Source of the DNA: a bacterium D16-51
GTDB lineage: Bacteria > Bacillota > Clostridia > Lachnospirales > Lachnospiraceae
Reading direction: 5' to 3'
DNA: 64,000 nt
Assembly: GCA_003612285.1 (NCBI GenBank)
Contig: RAYE01000016.1
Span: 1-64,000 of the forward strand
Below the pieces are notes generated by a model. The model had not been told where the DNA came from. It worked only from the letters and a program-made list of their open reading frames with translations, and searched no databases. Shown here one piece after another: positions 28,301-37,692 of this stretch (position 1 is its first letter; every line of letters starts with the position of its first letter). The position numbers were made by a program, and so were the translations under genes.

Positions 28301-31300
28301 TTATTTCTCATTTTCTTGCCGTATCCGGTCCAAAACCTCGCTGTCGCCCAGCTTTTCAAGAATCCGATAAGAATTTCCTGCAATCCTCGTATCGAAACGG
28401 CAGATACTGTGATAAGGGCAGTACCTGCAGGCCGTTTCATCTGTCTTATCCTGTTTCCGATAGGGATTCACTGCAATTGCGCCCTCCATTATCTCTCCTT
28501 GTATCTGCTGCAGCTTTCTTTCCGTATAGTCCATCAAAACAGCAAAATCTTCAGTAGTCACCGTTTTGGAAGTCTTTTTTAACATACCTTCCTTATTTGT
28601 TGCAAAAGGCAGGATATCCGAAGACATATTCGCAGCAAGCCCTCCATCCCCTGTCTGAAATACAGAATCCAGGGAAGGCAGGACAGGGTCATCCTCATTT
28701 AGTATACCGTCCATTTTTAGCCCTTTTAAAATTGTCTGTTCTACTGCCGCAGGTTCTGCTTTGCCTTCCACCATCGGGTCATCAATATTATAATAAAGCA
28801 CCCCTGCCGGTATCACAATCTTCTTTTCCCTCTCTTTGCTGTCCTCTACCCCCGCTTTCAGGTAAATCATAAGCTGCATCTGCAAGCCATAGTATAAATC
28901 TGACAGAGAAATAGACTCTTTCCCCGTCTTATAATCTACAACTTTAAGATAAACTCCATCCCCTTTCTCCATCTTGTCAATCCTGTCAATCCTTCCAATC
29001 AGACGGAATTTATTCTCCTCATCCTCCATATCCTGTACAATATTTTCACCCGTCACCCCATGCAGGATTTCAAAAGAAATCTCACTGTCAACCGTTTTAA
29101 AAAGCCCCCGTTCCATCTGCTTTGTAATTGCCCAGACACTCCGCGCAAGAAGCCTTCTAAGCCTGGTAATCAAATATGTATCACGTTCCGTGCTATAAAG
29201 AAGCCCATCCTTATACCGCCCGGCAGCTTCTTTTATACATTTATCTGCACGCACCTGCTGTTCCTTTTCGCTTACATCCTGCCAGTTTTTACTTTCCCGT
29301 ATTAAATCCTTTGTATATAGTTCCAAAGCTTCATGGACAATATTCCCGATATCAAAAAAAGCCACCTCATGCTCTGCCCTTTCTTTTAAATGAAGCCCAT
29401 ACCGCATAAAATAAGAAAAAGCACAAGCCGCATACCGCTCGAACTGTGATGTACTTCCTGTCAGGATTTCATGGTATAAAGCTTTTACAGCCGCCTTTGA
29501 AAGTTCCGTCTTCTGTTCCCTGTAAAAAGCGGCTCCAATCAGGTTTTCCAACACCATTCTGCGCTTTTCATCTGATTTATAGAAACAAAATATCTCCTGC
29601 CATTTCGTTTTACTGTAATCCTTATTCCGAAGCCCCTGTATTAAATAATCCTTTCCAAAATTATTTCCCAGAAAATGACTGTCATCCTGCCGCCTTTCTT
29701 CTGCCTCAATAGAAAGTTTTGGAAAAATCTTCTGAATCCTTTCTATAATATAAGCCGGATTCTGCTGTTTCCCATCATTTCCCGTCTCACAATATGTCAG
29801 GTATAAATGCCTGGAAGGCTTTGTCAGACTCAGGTAAAGATAAAACTGCGCCGTATATACATTTTCCCGTACCGTCGGGGCAAGTTCAAACTCCTGCTTT
29901 GTCAAAAACATTCTCTCCGAATCTGATATCACGCCTCCATGCCCCCCAGTATTCGGGATATTCCCATCATTCATCCCAAGGAAAAAAAGGTACTTCACAT
30001 CTGCAAGCCTGCTTCGATCCATATCGCCAATCACCACCTGGTCTACCCCCGGTGGAATCAGCCCAATCCTCGCCTCACAAAATCCAGTATCCAGAATTTC
30101 TTTAAACTCCTTTAAGTTCATTTCTTCTGAACCAAGAAGCTCCACCAGGCGCTCTAACACCTCCAGGACAATTCCATAAACCTGGCTGTATTCCCTGGCC
30201 AGTGCAAGTTCATTTTCTTCCTGGAACCGCTTTACCCATTTCTGGATTTCCAGAAAATACTGCTGCCGTTCCATCCACTTACAAAGCTCTGAGGCAAAAA
30301 CAGTAACTGTATGTTTCCCCTTCCCAACTGCCTCATAAAATTCCCCAAGCTGTTCCACAGTCTCTAAGCGGATGGTATCAATCAAAAGTTCTGCCCTCTC
30401 TAAAACCTCCTTCGGAGCACGATAATACACCCTGCTGCAATCCCATACCTCAAGCCACTTATTATACCCTCTGATTCCCGTTGCACGCAAAAAGTTGTCC
30501 AGAAGTTCCACCTGTTCCTCCTCTGCCTTGCTAAAAAGGCATTTATGGTAAGACAGCACTTTTTCCGCCTGAAAATTACTTAAAAAAACCTCCAAAACAA
30601 AATCCAGCATTTCCACAAAAGGATTTGCAAAAATACTCTTTTTCTGGTCTACAAAACAGGGAATTCCCGCCTGTTCAAAAATCTCCCCGGCAAGCGTCCC
30701 ATAAACCTCCAAATCCCCTGTTACTACAGCAATATCCCTGTAACGGCATGTCCCATGAAGCAAAATACTGCGTATTTTCTCTGCCGCAAAAGCAGCTTCC
30801 GCTTCCGGCTGCTTCAATACATGAATTGATATATCTTCTGTCTCTTTTTCATATGGCAAAACCGGATAGCGGAACAGGCTTTGTTCCAATGCCTCAATCC
30901 CTGGTGCATCCCCAAAACGGGTTTCCTCCCTCTTTTTTCCCGTCCAGATTTCAGGGCATACTTCCGTCCTTGTTTCCTGCGCAATCTTACGCATACGGTA
31001 AATTGTTTTTTGGCTCATATAAAAAAGGCCATGCTTTTCCCCAACCTTTACAACCGATTCCCTTATATCCATAGTTACAGACAAATAAATTTTTCTTGCC
31101 GTGCAAAGAAGCTGCCTTATAAACTGGTACTGTGTCGGCGTAAACCCTGTAAAACCATCCAGGCAGACAATGCTATTGCGTAAAATAGAAGATTCCTGCG
31201 CCACCTTTGCAAGCACCGTAAGAATTTCTTCTGAAGTAATATAATGCTTATGCAAATACTCCGTAAACCCTTTATAAATAACTTTAATGTCAGAAAGCTT

Positions 31301-31762
31301 CCTTGACAGCGCCGTATGCTTTTCAGACGCACGGATCATTTCCTCTATCGTTTCTTCCTCTGCGCCATACTGCAATAATTCCGACAAAAAAGATTTAATT
31401 TCCTGCACATACCCTTTTTTATATATATTTTTCCCGAAATACTCCAGCTCACTTTCCAGATTATTCAAGACCTTTTTTAAAATCATTGTCTTTCCCATAT
31501 CATCTAAAACCGGAAGGTTATTCGCCCCTGTTTCAGCAAAAACACGGAAAGCAAGACGGAGAAAACTCTGCACATCAATATTTAAAATTCCCTTTGCCTC
31601 ACTCATGCAGATAAGCTCCTTCTGTGTCTGCATCGTAAACTGCTCCGGCACTATAAAAATATACTGGCGGTCTGGAAACAGTTTTGCCTCCTCTGTCACC
31701 AGATGCTGCAAATAATATGTTTTACCCCTTCCAGAACCGCCAAGGACAAATTGTAATGACAT
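28301..31762 (-). CDS. addB: ATP-dependent helicase/nuclease subunit B
   Basis: 1153 aa from ATG 31762, chosen because GGAGG lies just upstream; the frame extends to 31789 without a site. Walker A is LGGSGRGKTYYLQ at the N-terminus. The C-terminal nuclease domain has VVDYKTGKESISLSD. The four Cys of the iron-sulphur staple are present: one in RYAACAFSYFMRYGL and three in ACRYCPYHSICRFD. AddB recognises Chi-type sites and cuts the other strand. It is transcribed with a small membrane protein upstream (34 nt gap) and addA downstream. Confidence 0.95.
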   Translation of the reverse strand: MSLQFVLGGSGRGKTYYLQHLVTEEAKLFPDRQYIFIVPEQFTMQTQKELICMSEAKGILNIDVQSFLRLAFRVFAETGANNLPVLDDMGKTMILKKVLNNLESELEYFGKNIYKKGYVQEIKSFLSELLQYGAEEETIEEMIRASEKHTALSRKLSDIKVIYKGFTEYLHKHYITSEEILTVLAKVAQESSILRNSIVCLDGFTGFTPTQYQFIRQLLCTARKIYLSVTMDIRESVVKVGEKHGLFYMSQKTIYRMRKIAQETRTEVCPEIWTGKKREETRFGDAPGIEALEQSLFRYPVLPYEKETEDISIHVLKQPEAEAAFAAEKIRSILLHGTCRYRDIAVVTGDLEVYGTLAGEIFEQAGIPCFVDQKKSIFANPFVEMLDFVLEVFLSNFQAEKVLSYHKCLFSKAEEEQVELLDNFLRATGIRGYNKWLEVWDCSRVYYRAPKEVLERAELLIDTIRLETVEQLGEFYEAVGKGKHTVTVFASELCKWMERQQYFLEIQKWVKRFQEENELALAREYSQVYGIVLEVLERLVELLGSEEMNLKEFKEILDTGFCEARIGLIPPGVDQVVIGDMDRSRLADVKYLFFLGMNDGNIPNTGGHGGVISDSERMFLTKQEFELAPTVRENVYTAQFYLYLSLTKPSRHLYLTYCETGNDGKQQNPAYIIERIQKIFPKLSIEAEERRQDDSHFLGNNFGKDYLIQGLRNKDYSKTKWQEIFCFYKSDEKRRMVLENLIGAAFYREQKTELSKAAVKALYHEILTGSTSQFERYAACAFSYFMRYGLHLKERAEHEVAFFDIGNIVHEALELYTKDLIRESKNWQDVSEKEQQVRADKCIKEAAGRYKDGLLYSTERDTYLITRLRRLLARSVWAITKQMERGLFKTVDSEISFEILHGVTGENIVQDMEDEENKFRLIGRIDRIDKMEKGDGVYLKVVDYKTGKESISLSDLYYGLQMQLMIYLKAGVEDSKEREKKIVIPAGVLYYNIDDPMVEGKAEPAAVEQTILKGLKMDGILNEDDPVLPSLDSVFQTGDGGLAANMSSDILPFATNKEGMLKKTSKTVTTEDFAVLMDYTERKLQQIQGEIMEGAIAVNPYRKQDKTDETACRYCPYHSICRFDTRIAGNSYRILEKLGDSEVLDRIRQENEK

Positions 31763-31796
31763 AGATTCCTCCATTCCGTACTTTTTCAATATGTAT

Positions 31797-32252
31797 TTAC
31801 GGGGCTGAAACCCTGTGCTCCTGCATCATTGTGCTTACTGCTTCAACAATCAGTTTTTCCGTATATTGTGATTCCTCTGATAATGCAATTTCCTCCACAG
31901 AATTTCCTGCGGCAAGCTGTTTCGATATCTTTTCCACAGTCGGTTCCATCAGTGGATACATCGCAGACACACTCTCATCCAAATTTACTAATTCCACTGA
32001 TTTTACACTTTCTTCATCCAGCGCAAGCTGGATATTTACAGCCGCATCCCCGATTTTAATTTCTTTTGTATAAACACCTGCCTGGTATACCTGTTCCGCA
32101 CTCCCTGGTACAGAAGCAGATTCCTTTTTCCCACCCTTCCCCGGCCAGAACATAATAAAAAGCAGTATAAGCAATATAATGCCAAGGCCGACAAAAATTG
32201 CGGTATAAATCAATTCTTTCATCTGTAGGATAACAATTCTGGTTCTTGACAT
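31797..32252 (-). CDS. Small membrane-anchored protein, FMN-bind-like fold possible
   Basis: 151 aa from ATG 32252, with GGAGG 5 nt upstream; the longer frame to 32303 is unlikely. One membrane segment (IYTAIFVGLGIILLILLFIMFW) near residue 10-32 leaves about 110 residues outside. The outer part reads YQAGVYTKEIKIGDAAVNIQ, then VELVNLDESVSAMYPLMEPTVEKI, resembling small FMN_bind-like secreted domains, though without a clear flavinylation motif. It precedes addB by 34 nt and is probably co-transcribed with addBA; no functional link to recombination is known to me. A short palindrome (32269-32299) lies right upstream of its ribosome site. Confidence 0.6.
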   Translation of the reverse strand: MSRTRIVILQMKELIYTAIFVGLGIILLILLFIMFWPGKGGKKESASVPGSAEQVYQAGVYTKEIKIGDAAVNIQLALDEESVKSVELVNLDESVSAMYPLMEPTVEKISKQLAAGNSVEEIALSEESQYTEKLIVEAVSTMMQEHRVSAP

Positions 32253-32268
32253 GGCTACCTCCATCTTA

Positions 32269-32299
32269 GGAACTGCTGCAAATAATTGCAGGCAATCCC
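32269..32299. repeat. Short AAATAATT-centred palindrome, copy 1
   Basis: GGAACTGCTGCAAAT and ATTGCAGGCAATCC pair imperfectly. The same pattern occurs at 40772-40804 and 44201-44230. Here it ends 5 nt before the ribosome site of the small membrane protein gene (minus strand). Confidence 0.45.
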
Positions 32300-32470
32300 C
32301 CACTTTTCCGTCATTAACTTGTTACACTTACAGCCTCCCGAATAACTGCCAACTGTAAATGTAACCCTCTTATTACCATTATATTATCCTGCCCAAAATC
32401 TTATGACACCCAAATTATCTATTATACAGCGATTTTCTATCACACAAGATGGCAAAGCTTCCTATAAGTT

Positions 32471-32531
32471 AAAAAAGAATGCAAAGCAATTCCAGACGTA
32501 ATTCTCCACGTCCGAAAAACACTTTACATTC
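32471..32531 (-). terminator. Terminator of the uptake operon (after yesL)
   Basis: On the minus strand GAATGTAAAG pairs with CTTTGCATTC and encloses CGGACGT/ACGTCTG; TTTTTT follows. It lies 6 nt after the yesL stop, a standard intrinsic terminator. The stretch 32300-32470 holds no gene and presumably the promoter of the addBA unit. Confidence 0.85.
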
Positions 32532-32536
32532 CTTCC

Positions 32537-33265
32537 TTAATCTTCATCAGAAGAATTCTCCCTCGCCTCATTTTCATTTTCTATCAAACGGAACGCCTGT
32601 ATTGCAAACCCACTGATTGCAAGCATAATACTTGCCGGGCCAATTAATATCCCCAAAAACTGTGTTACAAAATTCCATGTAAAAAGAGCGAGCAGCGCCA
32701 CCAGCACCAAAATCAAAAAAATTGTTTTTACAAAGAATTTAATTGTAATAGAATAAGAATTTCGCAGCGTATTAATAATTGAGTTTTCATACCGTGCCTG
32801 CAGGGGAAATGCATAAATCAGGTGTAGAAACGCCATAATCCCGGCAACAATCCCAAGAATAAGGTACAATGTGCTGCTTCTGCCTAATGTTTCTGCTGCA
32901 TGGTAAAACTGGAAATCAAGCCAGATTGCATAAACTGCTATTAATGCAATAATGCCAATCACCATTCCCTTTTTAAAATTCTCACGGTACGCCGTAATAA
33001 ATTCATTTCCAATATAGCCTTCCTGCTCGTCTACCATCCGCAATGTAATCGAAAAAACTGCTGTTGTAGCCGGCCCAATAAAAACCAACGGGATAAAGCT
33101 CAAATAACGATATGCCCCCAGGCCATTCTTTGCAAGAAAAAACTCAACTAAAAACATTGCAATCGGCCCGCCTGCCAGCAGCCACATAAAATTCAATTTC
33201 AGCATATCAAACAAACGTGACATAAATTTATATAACGGACTTTCCAAACTAAAAAAACTACTCAT
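32537..33265 (-). CDS. yesL: YesL-family (DUF624) membrane protein
   Basis: 242 aa from ATG 33265, with GAGG 8 nt upstream; the frame continues to 33307 without a site. It has about five or six membrane segments (FMWLLAGGPIAMFLVEFFL, FIPLVFIGPATTAVFSITLRMV, GMVIGIIALIAVYAIWL, LILGIVAGIMAFLHLIYAFPL, TIFLILVLVALLALF). The text LLAGGPIAMFLV and GPATTAVF are typical of YesL. The family is regularly found beside LplABC-type transporters and YesMN two-component systems; its biochemical job is unknown. It is the last gene of the uptake cluster, separated from the binding-protein gene by a terminator-like hairpin. Confidence 0.85.
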   Translation of the reverse strand: MSSFFSLESPLYKFMSRLFDMLKLNFMWLLAGGPIAMFLVEFFLAKNGLGAYRYLSFIPLVFIGPATTAVFSITLRMVDEQEGYIGNEFITAYRENFKKGMVIGIIALIAVYAIWLDFQFYHAAETLGRSSTLYLILGIVAGIMAFLHLIYAFPLQARYENSIINTLRNSYSITIKFFVKTIFLILVLVALLALFTWNFVTQFLGILIGPASIMLAISGFAIQAFRLIENENEARENSSDED

Positions 33266-33315
33266 ATTATTCCTCATTTCTGTCTTGTTAGTGTACTGGT
33301 ATACCACTAAGCTAA

Positions 33316-33348
33316 AATAGGACTGTTCCAGACAGAAACAGCCCTATT
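33316..33348 (-). terminator. Intercistronic hairpin after the binding-protein gene
   Basis: AATAGGGCTGTT and AACAGTCCTATT pair, followed by TTAG on the minus strand. The weak T-run suggests partial termination or 3'-end protection, which would keep the binding-protein message more abundant than yesL. Confidence 0.6.
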
Positions 33349-33384
33349 ATTTTATAAATACATACCTACTTCTCCAAATACTGA

Positions 33385-35094
33385 TTACTGCTGAAGTGCA
33401 TCTTCTAAGCTCTTACGTCTGGAAGCCTCATTCTTAGACCAGCTTACACACTCATCATAACCATAGCTCTTACATTTCTTAATCATGTCATTGACAATTT
33501 TTTCATATTCCTTATCAGAATCCGCATAGATTGCCCTCCAGGAACCATTCTTAACTTCATCTGTTACCTGTGACCATGTTGTCTTAAACTCCTGCTCTTT
33601 CGGTGATTGTGCAAAAGATGTACCAGGCGCTACAACAAACTCCTTTGAATTTTCCATATATTCATTGATATTTCTAGCGCCTGTCTTATCACGCCAATCT
33701 GCTTCAATATCACTCTTAGGCTCTGTAAGGTTGCTCTTCCAGTTATCAGCATTGTAAGTTTCCCCATTTGATTCAGGGTTAGAAGCATCTGCAGACCATG
33801 TAGTATTTACAATCTGAAGAGTTCCATCCTGGAAACTTCCCTTATAAGGTTCACCCATCTTTGTATTCTTATTCTTATTGCAGGCCTCTCCTAACTCTGT
33901 AAAGTAAGTATTGCCTTCATCATCATAATCCCATGTTACACCCTTAGGACCATGATCCATTGTCAGACGGCCTTCCGGAGTACAGAAATAGTTGATAACT
34001 TCCATACAAAGCTCAGGATATTCACACTTTGCACCAATCGTCCAGACACGGTCGCCGCCGGCTGTATTCATACCATATACAATTGGTGTAGCCTCTTTCG
34101 GCTTCATTGGGAACATTCCCTTGCCTTCCTTTGTGTGGGCCGGCTTATTATAAGCAATATAGCCTGAATAGTTAAAGATGGAGAACATTGTACCGCCATT
34201 CTGTACTTTTTCAATCATTTTATCATATGTCTGCGTCATAGAGTCAGGGTCTAACAGGCCATCCTGATGCAGGTTATTAAAGAACTTCAGCATTGTAAGG
34301 TATGGACCGTCTTTTTCCAGAGCGTCATGATATGTCCCTGTATTTGAATCATAGAGCCCAAGCCCCAGTTCATCATACCCATAATAAGCAGTTGCCATTG
34401 CCTTTACATACATAACCATAGCGTCATCCCACTCTGTCCAAAGTGAAATTGCATAGGTCTTATTGCCAGAATCATCCTTCGGGCAAAGCTTAACCATATC
34501 TTTTAAAAGCTGCTCATAATCCTCAAGATTATTTACTTCCGGATAGCCCAGTTCCTTATACAAATCCCAACGGATATCCCAGGTATAGAAAAAGGCTTCA
34601 TGGTCTGCACTGGAAGTTGCCACATTATGTCCAAATCCATATAAAGTATCTCTTTCCCCATCCGTAAGGGTAGAAGTCAGCTCCTGGTTCTTCTTTAAAG
34701 CATCCTTCATATTTTCCTTAATATATGGACCAAACTCCCCTACAAGGTCATCCTCATTCCAGTCATAAAGAAGCTCATTCTTTACAGCGTCAGGATATTT
34801 ATCATTATCCTTTGCCCAGACAACAATATCACCTAAATCGCCGCTCTCCATACGTGTCTCGTACACACCGGAACCTTCTGGGATAATATTAAGCTTCACC
34901 TTAAACTTATCCTCCAGGATATCGGCAATCCACCCGGTCTGCAAACCAGAATAGTTAGCAAGCTGGCTGTAAACATCAAGCGTAATCACTTCATCCTTCT
35001 TAGAACCGCAGCCTGCCAGCACGGCAGTAGAGCCTACAACCATACTGGAAGCAAGAAGCATTGACATTAATTTTTTTGAAATATTTTTGCGCAT
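33385..35094 (-). CDS. Extracellular solute-binding lipoprotein (LplA-type)
   Basis: 569 aa, lipobox LAGC at about residue 28. It is the binding component of the sugar ABC importer encoded just upstream (permeases at 35118 and 36097, gap 23 nt). Fold and length fit the LplA group of family-1 solute-binding proteins. It closely resembles the orphan protein at 18517-20226, with differences mainly near positions likely to contact ligand or at the surface. The substrate is an oligosaccharide of unknown kind; the near presence of GH51, GH43 and GH5 enzymes suggests a plant cell-wall oligomer. Confidence 0.92.
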   Translation of the reverse strand: MRKNISKKLMSMLLASSMVVGSTAVLAGCGSKKDEVITLDVYSQLANYSGLQTGWIADILEDKFKVKLNIIPEGSGVYETRMESGDLGDIVVWAKDNDKYPDAVKNELLYDWNEDDLVGEFGPYIKENMKDALKKNQELTSTLTDGERDTLYGFGHNVATSSADHEAFFYTWDIRWDLYKELGYPEVNNLEDYEQLLKDMVKLCPKDDSGNKTYAISLWTEWDDAMVMYVKAMATAYYGYDELGLGLYDSNTGTYHDALEKDGPYLTMLKFFNNLHQDGLLDPDSMTQTYDKMIEKVQNGGTMFSIFNYSGYIAYNKPAHTKEGKGMFPMKPKEATPIVYGMNTAGGDRVWTIGAKCEYPELCMEVINYFCTPEGRLTMDHGPKGVTWDYDDEGNTYFTELGEACNKNKNTKMGEPYKGSFQDGTLQIVNTTWSADASNPESNGETYNADNWKSNLTEPKSDIEADWRDKTGARNINEYMENSKEFVVAPGTSFAQSPKEQEFKTTWSQVTDEVKNGSWRAIYADSDKEYEKIVNDMIKKCKSYGYDECVSWSKNEASRRKSLEDALQQ

Positions 35095-35117
35095 TCTATC
35101 TCCTCCTTATATTTTAA

Positions 35118-36083
35118 TTAACCCTTAACAGCTCCTAACATAATACCTTTTTCAAAATACCTCTGCATAAATGGATATACACAGAAAATTGGAATAATCG
35201 TAACCATGGAAATTGTATACTTAATTACCTTACTGTTCAACGCCTGCTCCAACGCCTGCTGCGCCTGCGTACCACCCTGGTTCATCAATGTTCCCAGGTT
35301 AGAAGCAACATTCAGGTAGTTGTACAATCTGTGCTGCAATGTAAACATTGCCTCATTGCCCTGCATGTAAAGCAGGGAATCCTGGAAGGAGTTCCAATGC
35401 CCTACCGCGCCAAAGATGGCAACTGTTGCAAGAATTGGTTTACTAAGAGGCAAAATCAGTTTCCTAAACACCACCATATACGAAGCGCCGTCTATAAAAG
35501 CGCTTTCCTCCAGCTCTGCCGGTATTGACTCAATATATGTCTTAACCAAAATAATATTGTATGGAGCTACAATACCTGGAAGGATATATACCAGATAGTT
35601 ACCAGTCAGTCCAAGCAAATCCATGTTCAAATAAGTAGGAATCAAACCTGCATTAAAATACATTGTAATAACAAGGAAGCGGTACCAGAAACTTCTGTGC
35701 CACATCTCCTGCTTTGTTACAAGATAACCTACAAAAGCAGAAGCAAGCACCATCAATACTGTACCAATTACTGTTCTGGAAAGGGAAACCAAGAAAGATG
35801 TCCCCAAATCGCCAACCTCCCTCAGCGCAAGGTAGTTATCAATATTAAATCCCCTAGGATAAAAGTTTACCAATCCTTTCCTTACCAGTTCATTATCTGA
35901 TACTGTGTTGATAAACAGATAATAGAACGGGAAAATACAGGAAAGAGTAAATATTGTAAAGAACAAATAGTTAAAAACATTAAACACAATGTCAACCGGC
36001 GTTGTACGGTACATTTTCTTATGTTTTTTATAATATTCTTTTTCTTTCTTTTCATCAAGCTTTTCTTGTGCTGTCTTTGCCAT
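35118..36083 (-). CDS. Carbohydrate ABC transporter permease, LplC-type
   Basis: 321 aa with six predicted membrane segments after a charged N-terminus (EKKEKEYYKKHKK). The EAA loop that docks the ATPase reads ESAFIDGASYMVVFRKLILP. The C-terminus (PFMQRYFEKGIMLGAVKG) is the usual end of LplC/YtcP permeases. AGGAGGTG precedes the ATG. It pairs with the permease at 36097 (13-nt gap) and the binding protein. No ATPase gene is in the cluster, which is normal for this class that shares MsmX-type ATPases. Confidence 0.93.
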   Translation of the reverse strand: MAKTAQEKLDEKKEKEYYKKHKKMYRTTPVDIVFNVFNYLFFTIFTLSCIFPFYYLFINTVSDNELVRKGLVNFYPRGFNIDNYLALREVGDLGTSFLVSLSRTVIGTVLMVLASAFVGYLVTKQEMWHRSFWYRFLVITMYFNAGLIPTYLNMDLLGLTGNYLVYILPGIVAPYNIILVKTYIESIPAELEESAFIDGASYMVVFRKLILPLSKPILATVAIFGAVGHWNSFQDSLLYMQGNEAMFTLQHRLYNYLNVASNLGTLMNQGGTQAQQALEQALNSKVIKYTISMVTIIPIFCVYPFMQRYFEKGIMLGAVKG

Positions 36084-36096
36084 GTATATTCACCTC

Positions 36097-37557
36097 CTAT
36101 ACAATACTCTCGCCACGCAGCGCTTTCGATATCGCATTTGCGCCAAACAGCAGAACCACGCTGATTATCGACTTAAACATACCTACTACCGTAGACAATG
36201 GAATACTTCCGCTTCCAATACCCAGCCGGTATACATATAAATCAAGTACGCGGATAGAACTTCTGTTCTCTGCATTTTCAAATACAAGATACTGATCCAG
36301 ACCATTACTTAAAATACCTGCAATTGCCATCAGTAACAATACAAAGAAGGTAGGCAAAAGCCCCGGCACTGTAATATGCCACATCTTCTGGAACCTTCCG
36401 GCTCCATCCACTGTAGCCGCCTCATAAAGCGACTGGTCAATTCCTGAAATACCGGCAATATAGATAATCGCACTCCAGCCGACGCCTTTCCAAGTTCCCC
36501 AGCCCCACATCTTTAGCCAGGTATGGGAATTTCCCATCAAATAGTTTTTAGGCGTAGCATCTTCTGCAAGTAATCCAACCTGCTGTGCAAATGTGTTAAC
36601 GAAACCATCTGTAGCGAAAATAGAAAGTGCAACTGCATATACAAGTACCCAGCTGATGAAGTTCGGGATTGTTGTAAACGCCTGCACAAAGCGGCGGAAC
36701 CGCATGCTGCCTACCTCACAGAGGAAAACTGCAAATACCATTGGAAGCCACTGTGTCAGTACGTTCAATCCACTGATACCAAGGGTATTTTTCATAACAT
36801 TCAGTAAATCCGCACGGGTTGCTGAGTTTGTGAACAGATATGTAAACCACTTAAAGCCTACAAAATTATCTGCAGATAACGTACCGCCGGATTTATAATC
36901 GAAGAATGCATATCTCCAGCCATACAGAGGCAGATAGCAGAACAGGAATGCAAGGATTGCGAATGGTAAAAACATTAAGAACAGCTTATACTTGGATTCC
37001 ATCTCATATGGCATATCCTTATCTGCTTTTGGAAGTCCTGCATTAATATAGAGGGAAAGTACAATTAAAACGAGTGCAATTACCCCAAAAATAATTACGC
37101 CAATTGGCATCTCTGGCTCTACCTTATTTAAGCGTGCTGAATCCTGTACTAAGATGTAAGACACAAAGCATACTGCATAGCCAATAATTTCAGCAACTGC
37201 CCCTAAAATAGTAACCTTCAGCCCAAGTTTTTTGAACCTTAAATTGCCGGCTGACATACATGCGCCCGCTGCTGTTACAGCAATACCCAATACCGCAACA
37301 ATTGCGCCTATGTACAAAACAATAAAGGTCATTTCATCCACCCATCCCATACGGAACGGCCTTTTACATGCCTCCGTCAGAGTGGAATAGGAAATCGCCG
37401 CAGTAAACAGTGATATCTTATCACTTACCAGCCCGCAGATTTTAGCCGGGTTAGCAATTGGGAAGAAAGCCATAATAATTACAAATACTGTAATTACCCT
37501 CTGTACCACATAGATACTGCCAAGCGCTCCTTTCATTTCTGTTTTCTCTTCTTTCAT
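36097..37557 (-). CDS. ABC transporter permease, LplB-type with N-terminal membrane extension
   Basis: 486 aa, against about 300-320 for typical LplB. The C-terminal 300 residues are a normal permease: KLFLMFLPFAILAFLFCYLPLYGWRYAFFDY at the start and the EAA loop EAATVDGAGRFQKMWHITVPG. The first about 190 residues add four hydrophobic segments (VITVFVIIMAFFPIA, FIVLYIGAIVAVLGIAVTAAG, VTILGAVAEIIGYAVCFVSYIL, IGVIIFGVIALVLIVLSLYI), which are not part of the transporter core. GGAGG lies 6 nt before the ATG, so the long form is the one translated. The extension may sense or assemble with YesL. Confidence 0.9.
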   Translation of the reverse strand: MKEEKTEMKGALGSIYVVQRVITVFVIIMAFFPIANPAKICGLVSDKISLFTAAISYSTLTEACKRPFRMGWVDEMTFIVLYIGAIVAVLGIAVTAAGACMSAGNLRFKKLGLKVTILGAVAEIIGYAVCFVSYILVQDSARLNKVEPEMPIGVIIFGVIALVLIVLSLYINAGLPKADKDMPYEMESKYKLFLMFLPFAILAFLFCYLPLYGWRYAFFDYKSGGTLSADNFVGFKWFTYLFTNSATRADLLNVMKNTLGISGLNVLTQWLPMVFAVFLCEVGSMRFRRFVQAFTTIPNFISWVLVYAVALSIFATDGFVNTFAQQVGLLAEDATPKNYLMGNSHTWLKMWGWGTWKGVGWSAIIYIAGISGIDQSLYEAATVDGAGRFQKMWHITVPGLLPTFFVLLLMAIAGILSNGLDQYLVFENAENRSSIRVLDLYVYRLGIGSGSIPLSTVVGMFKSIISVVLLFGANAISKALRGESIV

Positions 37558-37609
37558 AGCAACCTCCTTTATATTTCATTTTTTACTTTAAAAGTAAAAT
37601 GAATTTCGA

Positions 37610-37664
37610 GTGAAAGAGAGATGCGATAATAAATATACAAAATTATCATCCATCTCTCATTCAC
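37610..37664 (-). promoter_or_regulatory. Long intercistronic hairpin before the permease genes
   Basis: GTGA/TCAC, GAGAGATG/CATCTCTC and GATAAT/ATTATC pair in register, giving a stem of about 18 bp. It lies between the surface-protein stop (37693) and the permease start (37557). Without a T-run it is better seen as an RNA-stability or attenuation element separating the abundant surface-protein message from the transporter message. Confidence 0.55.
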
Positions 37665-37692
37665 CTACCTCTCCTTATAAAGAATCACCGAA

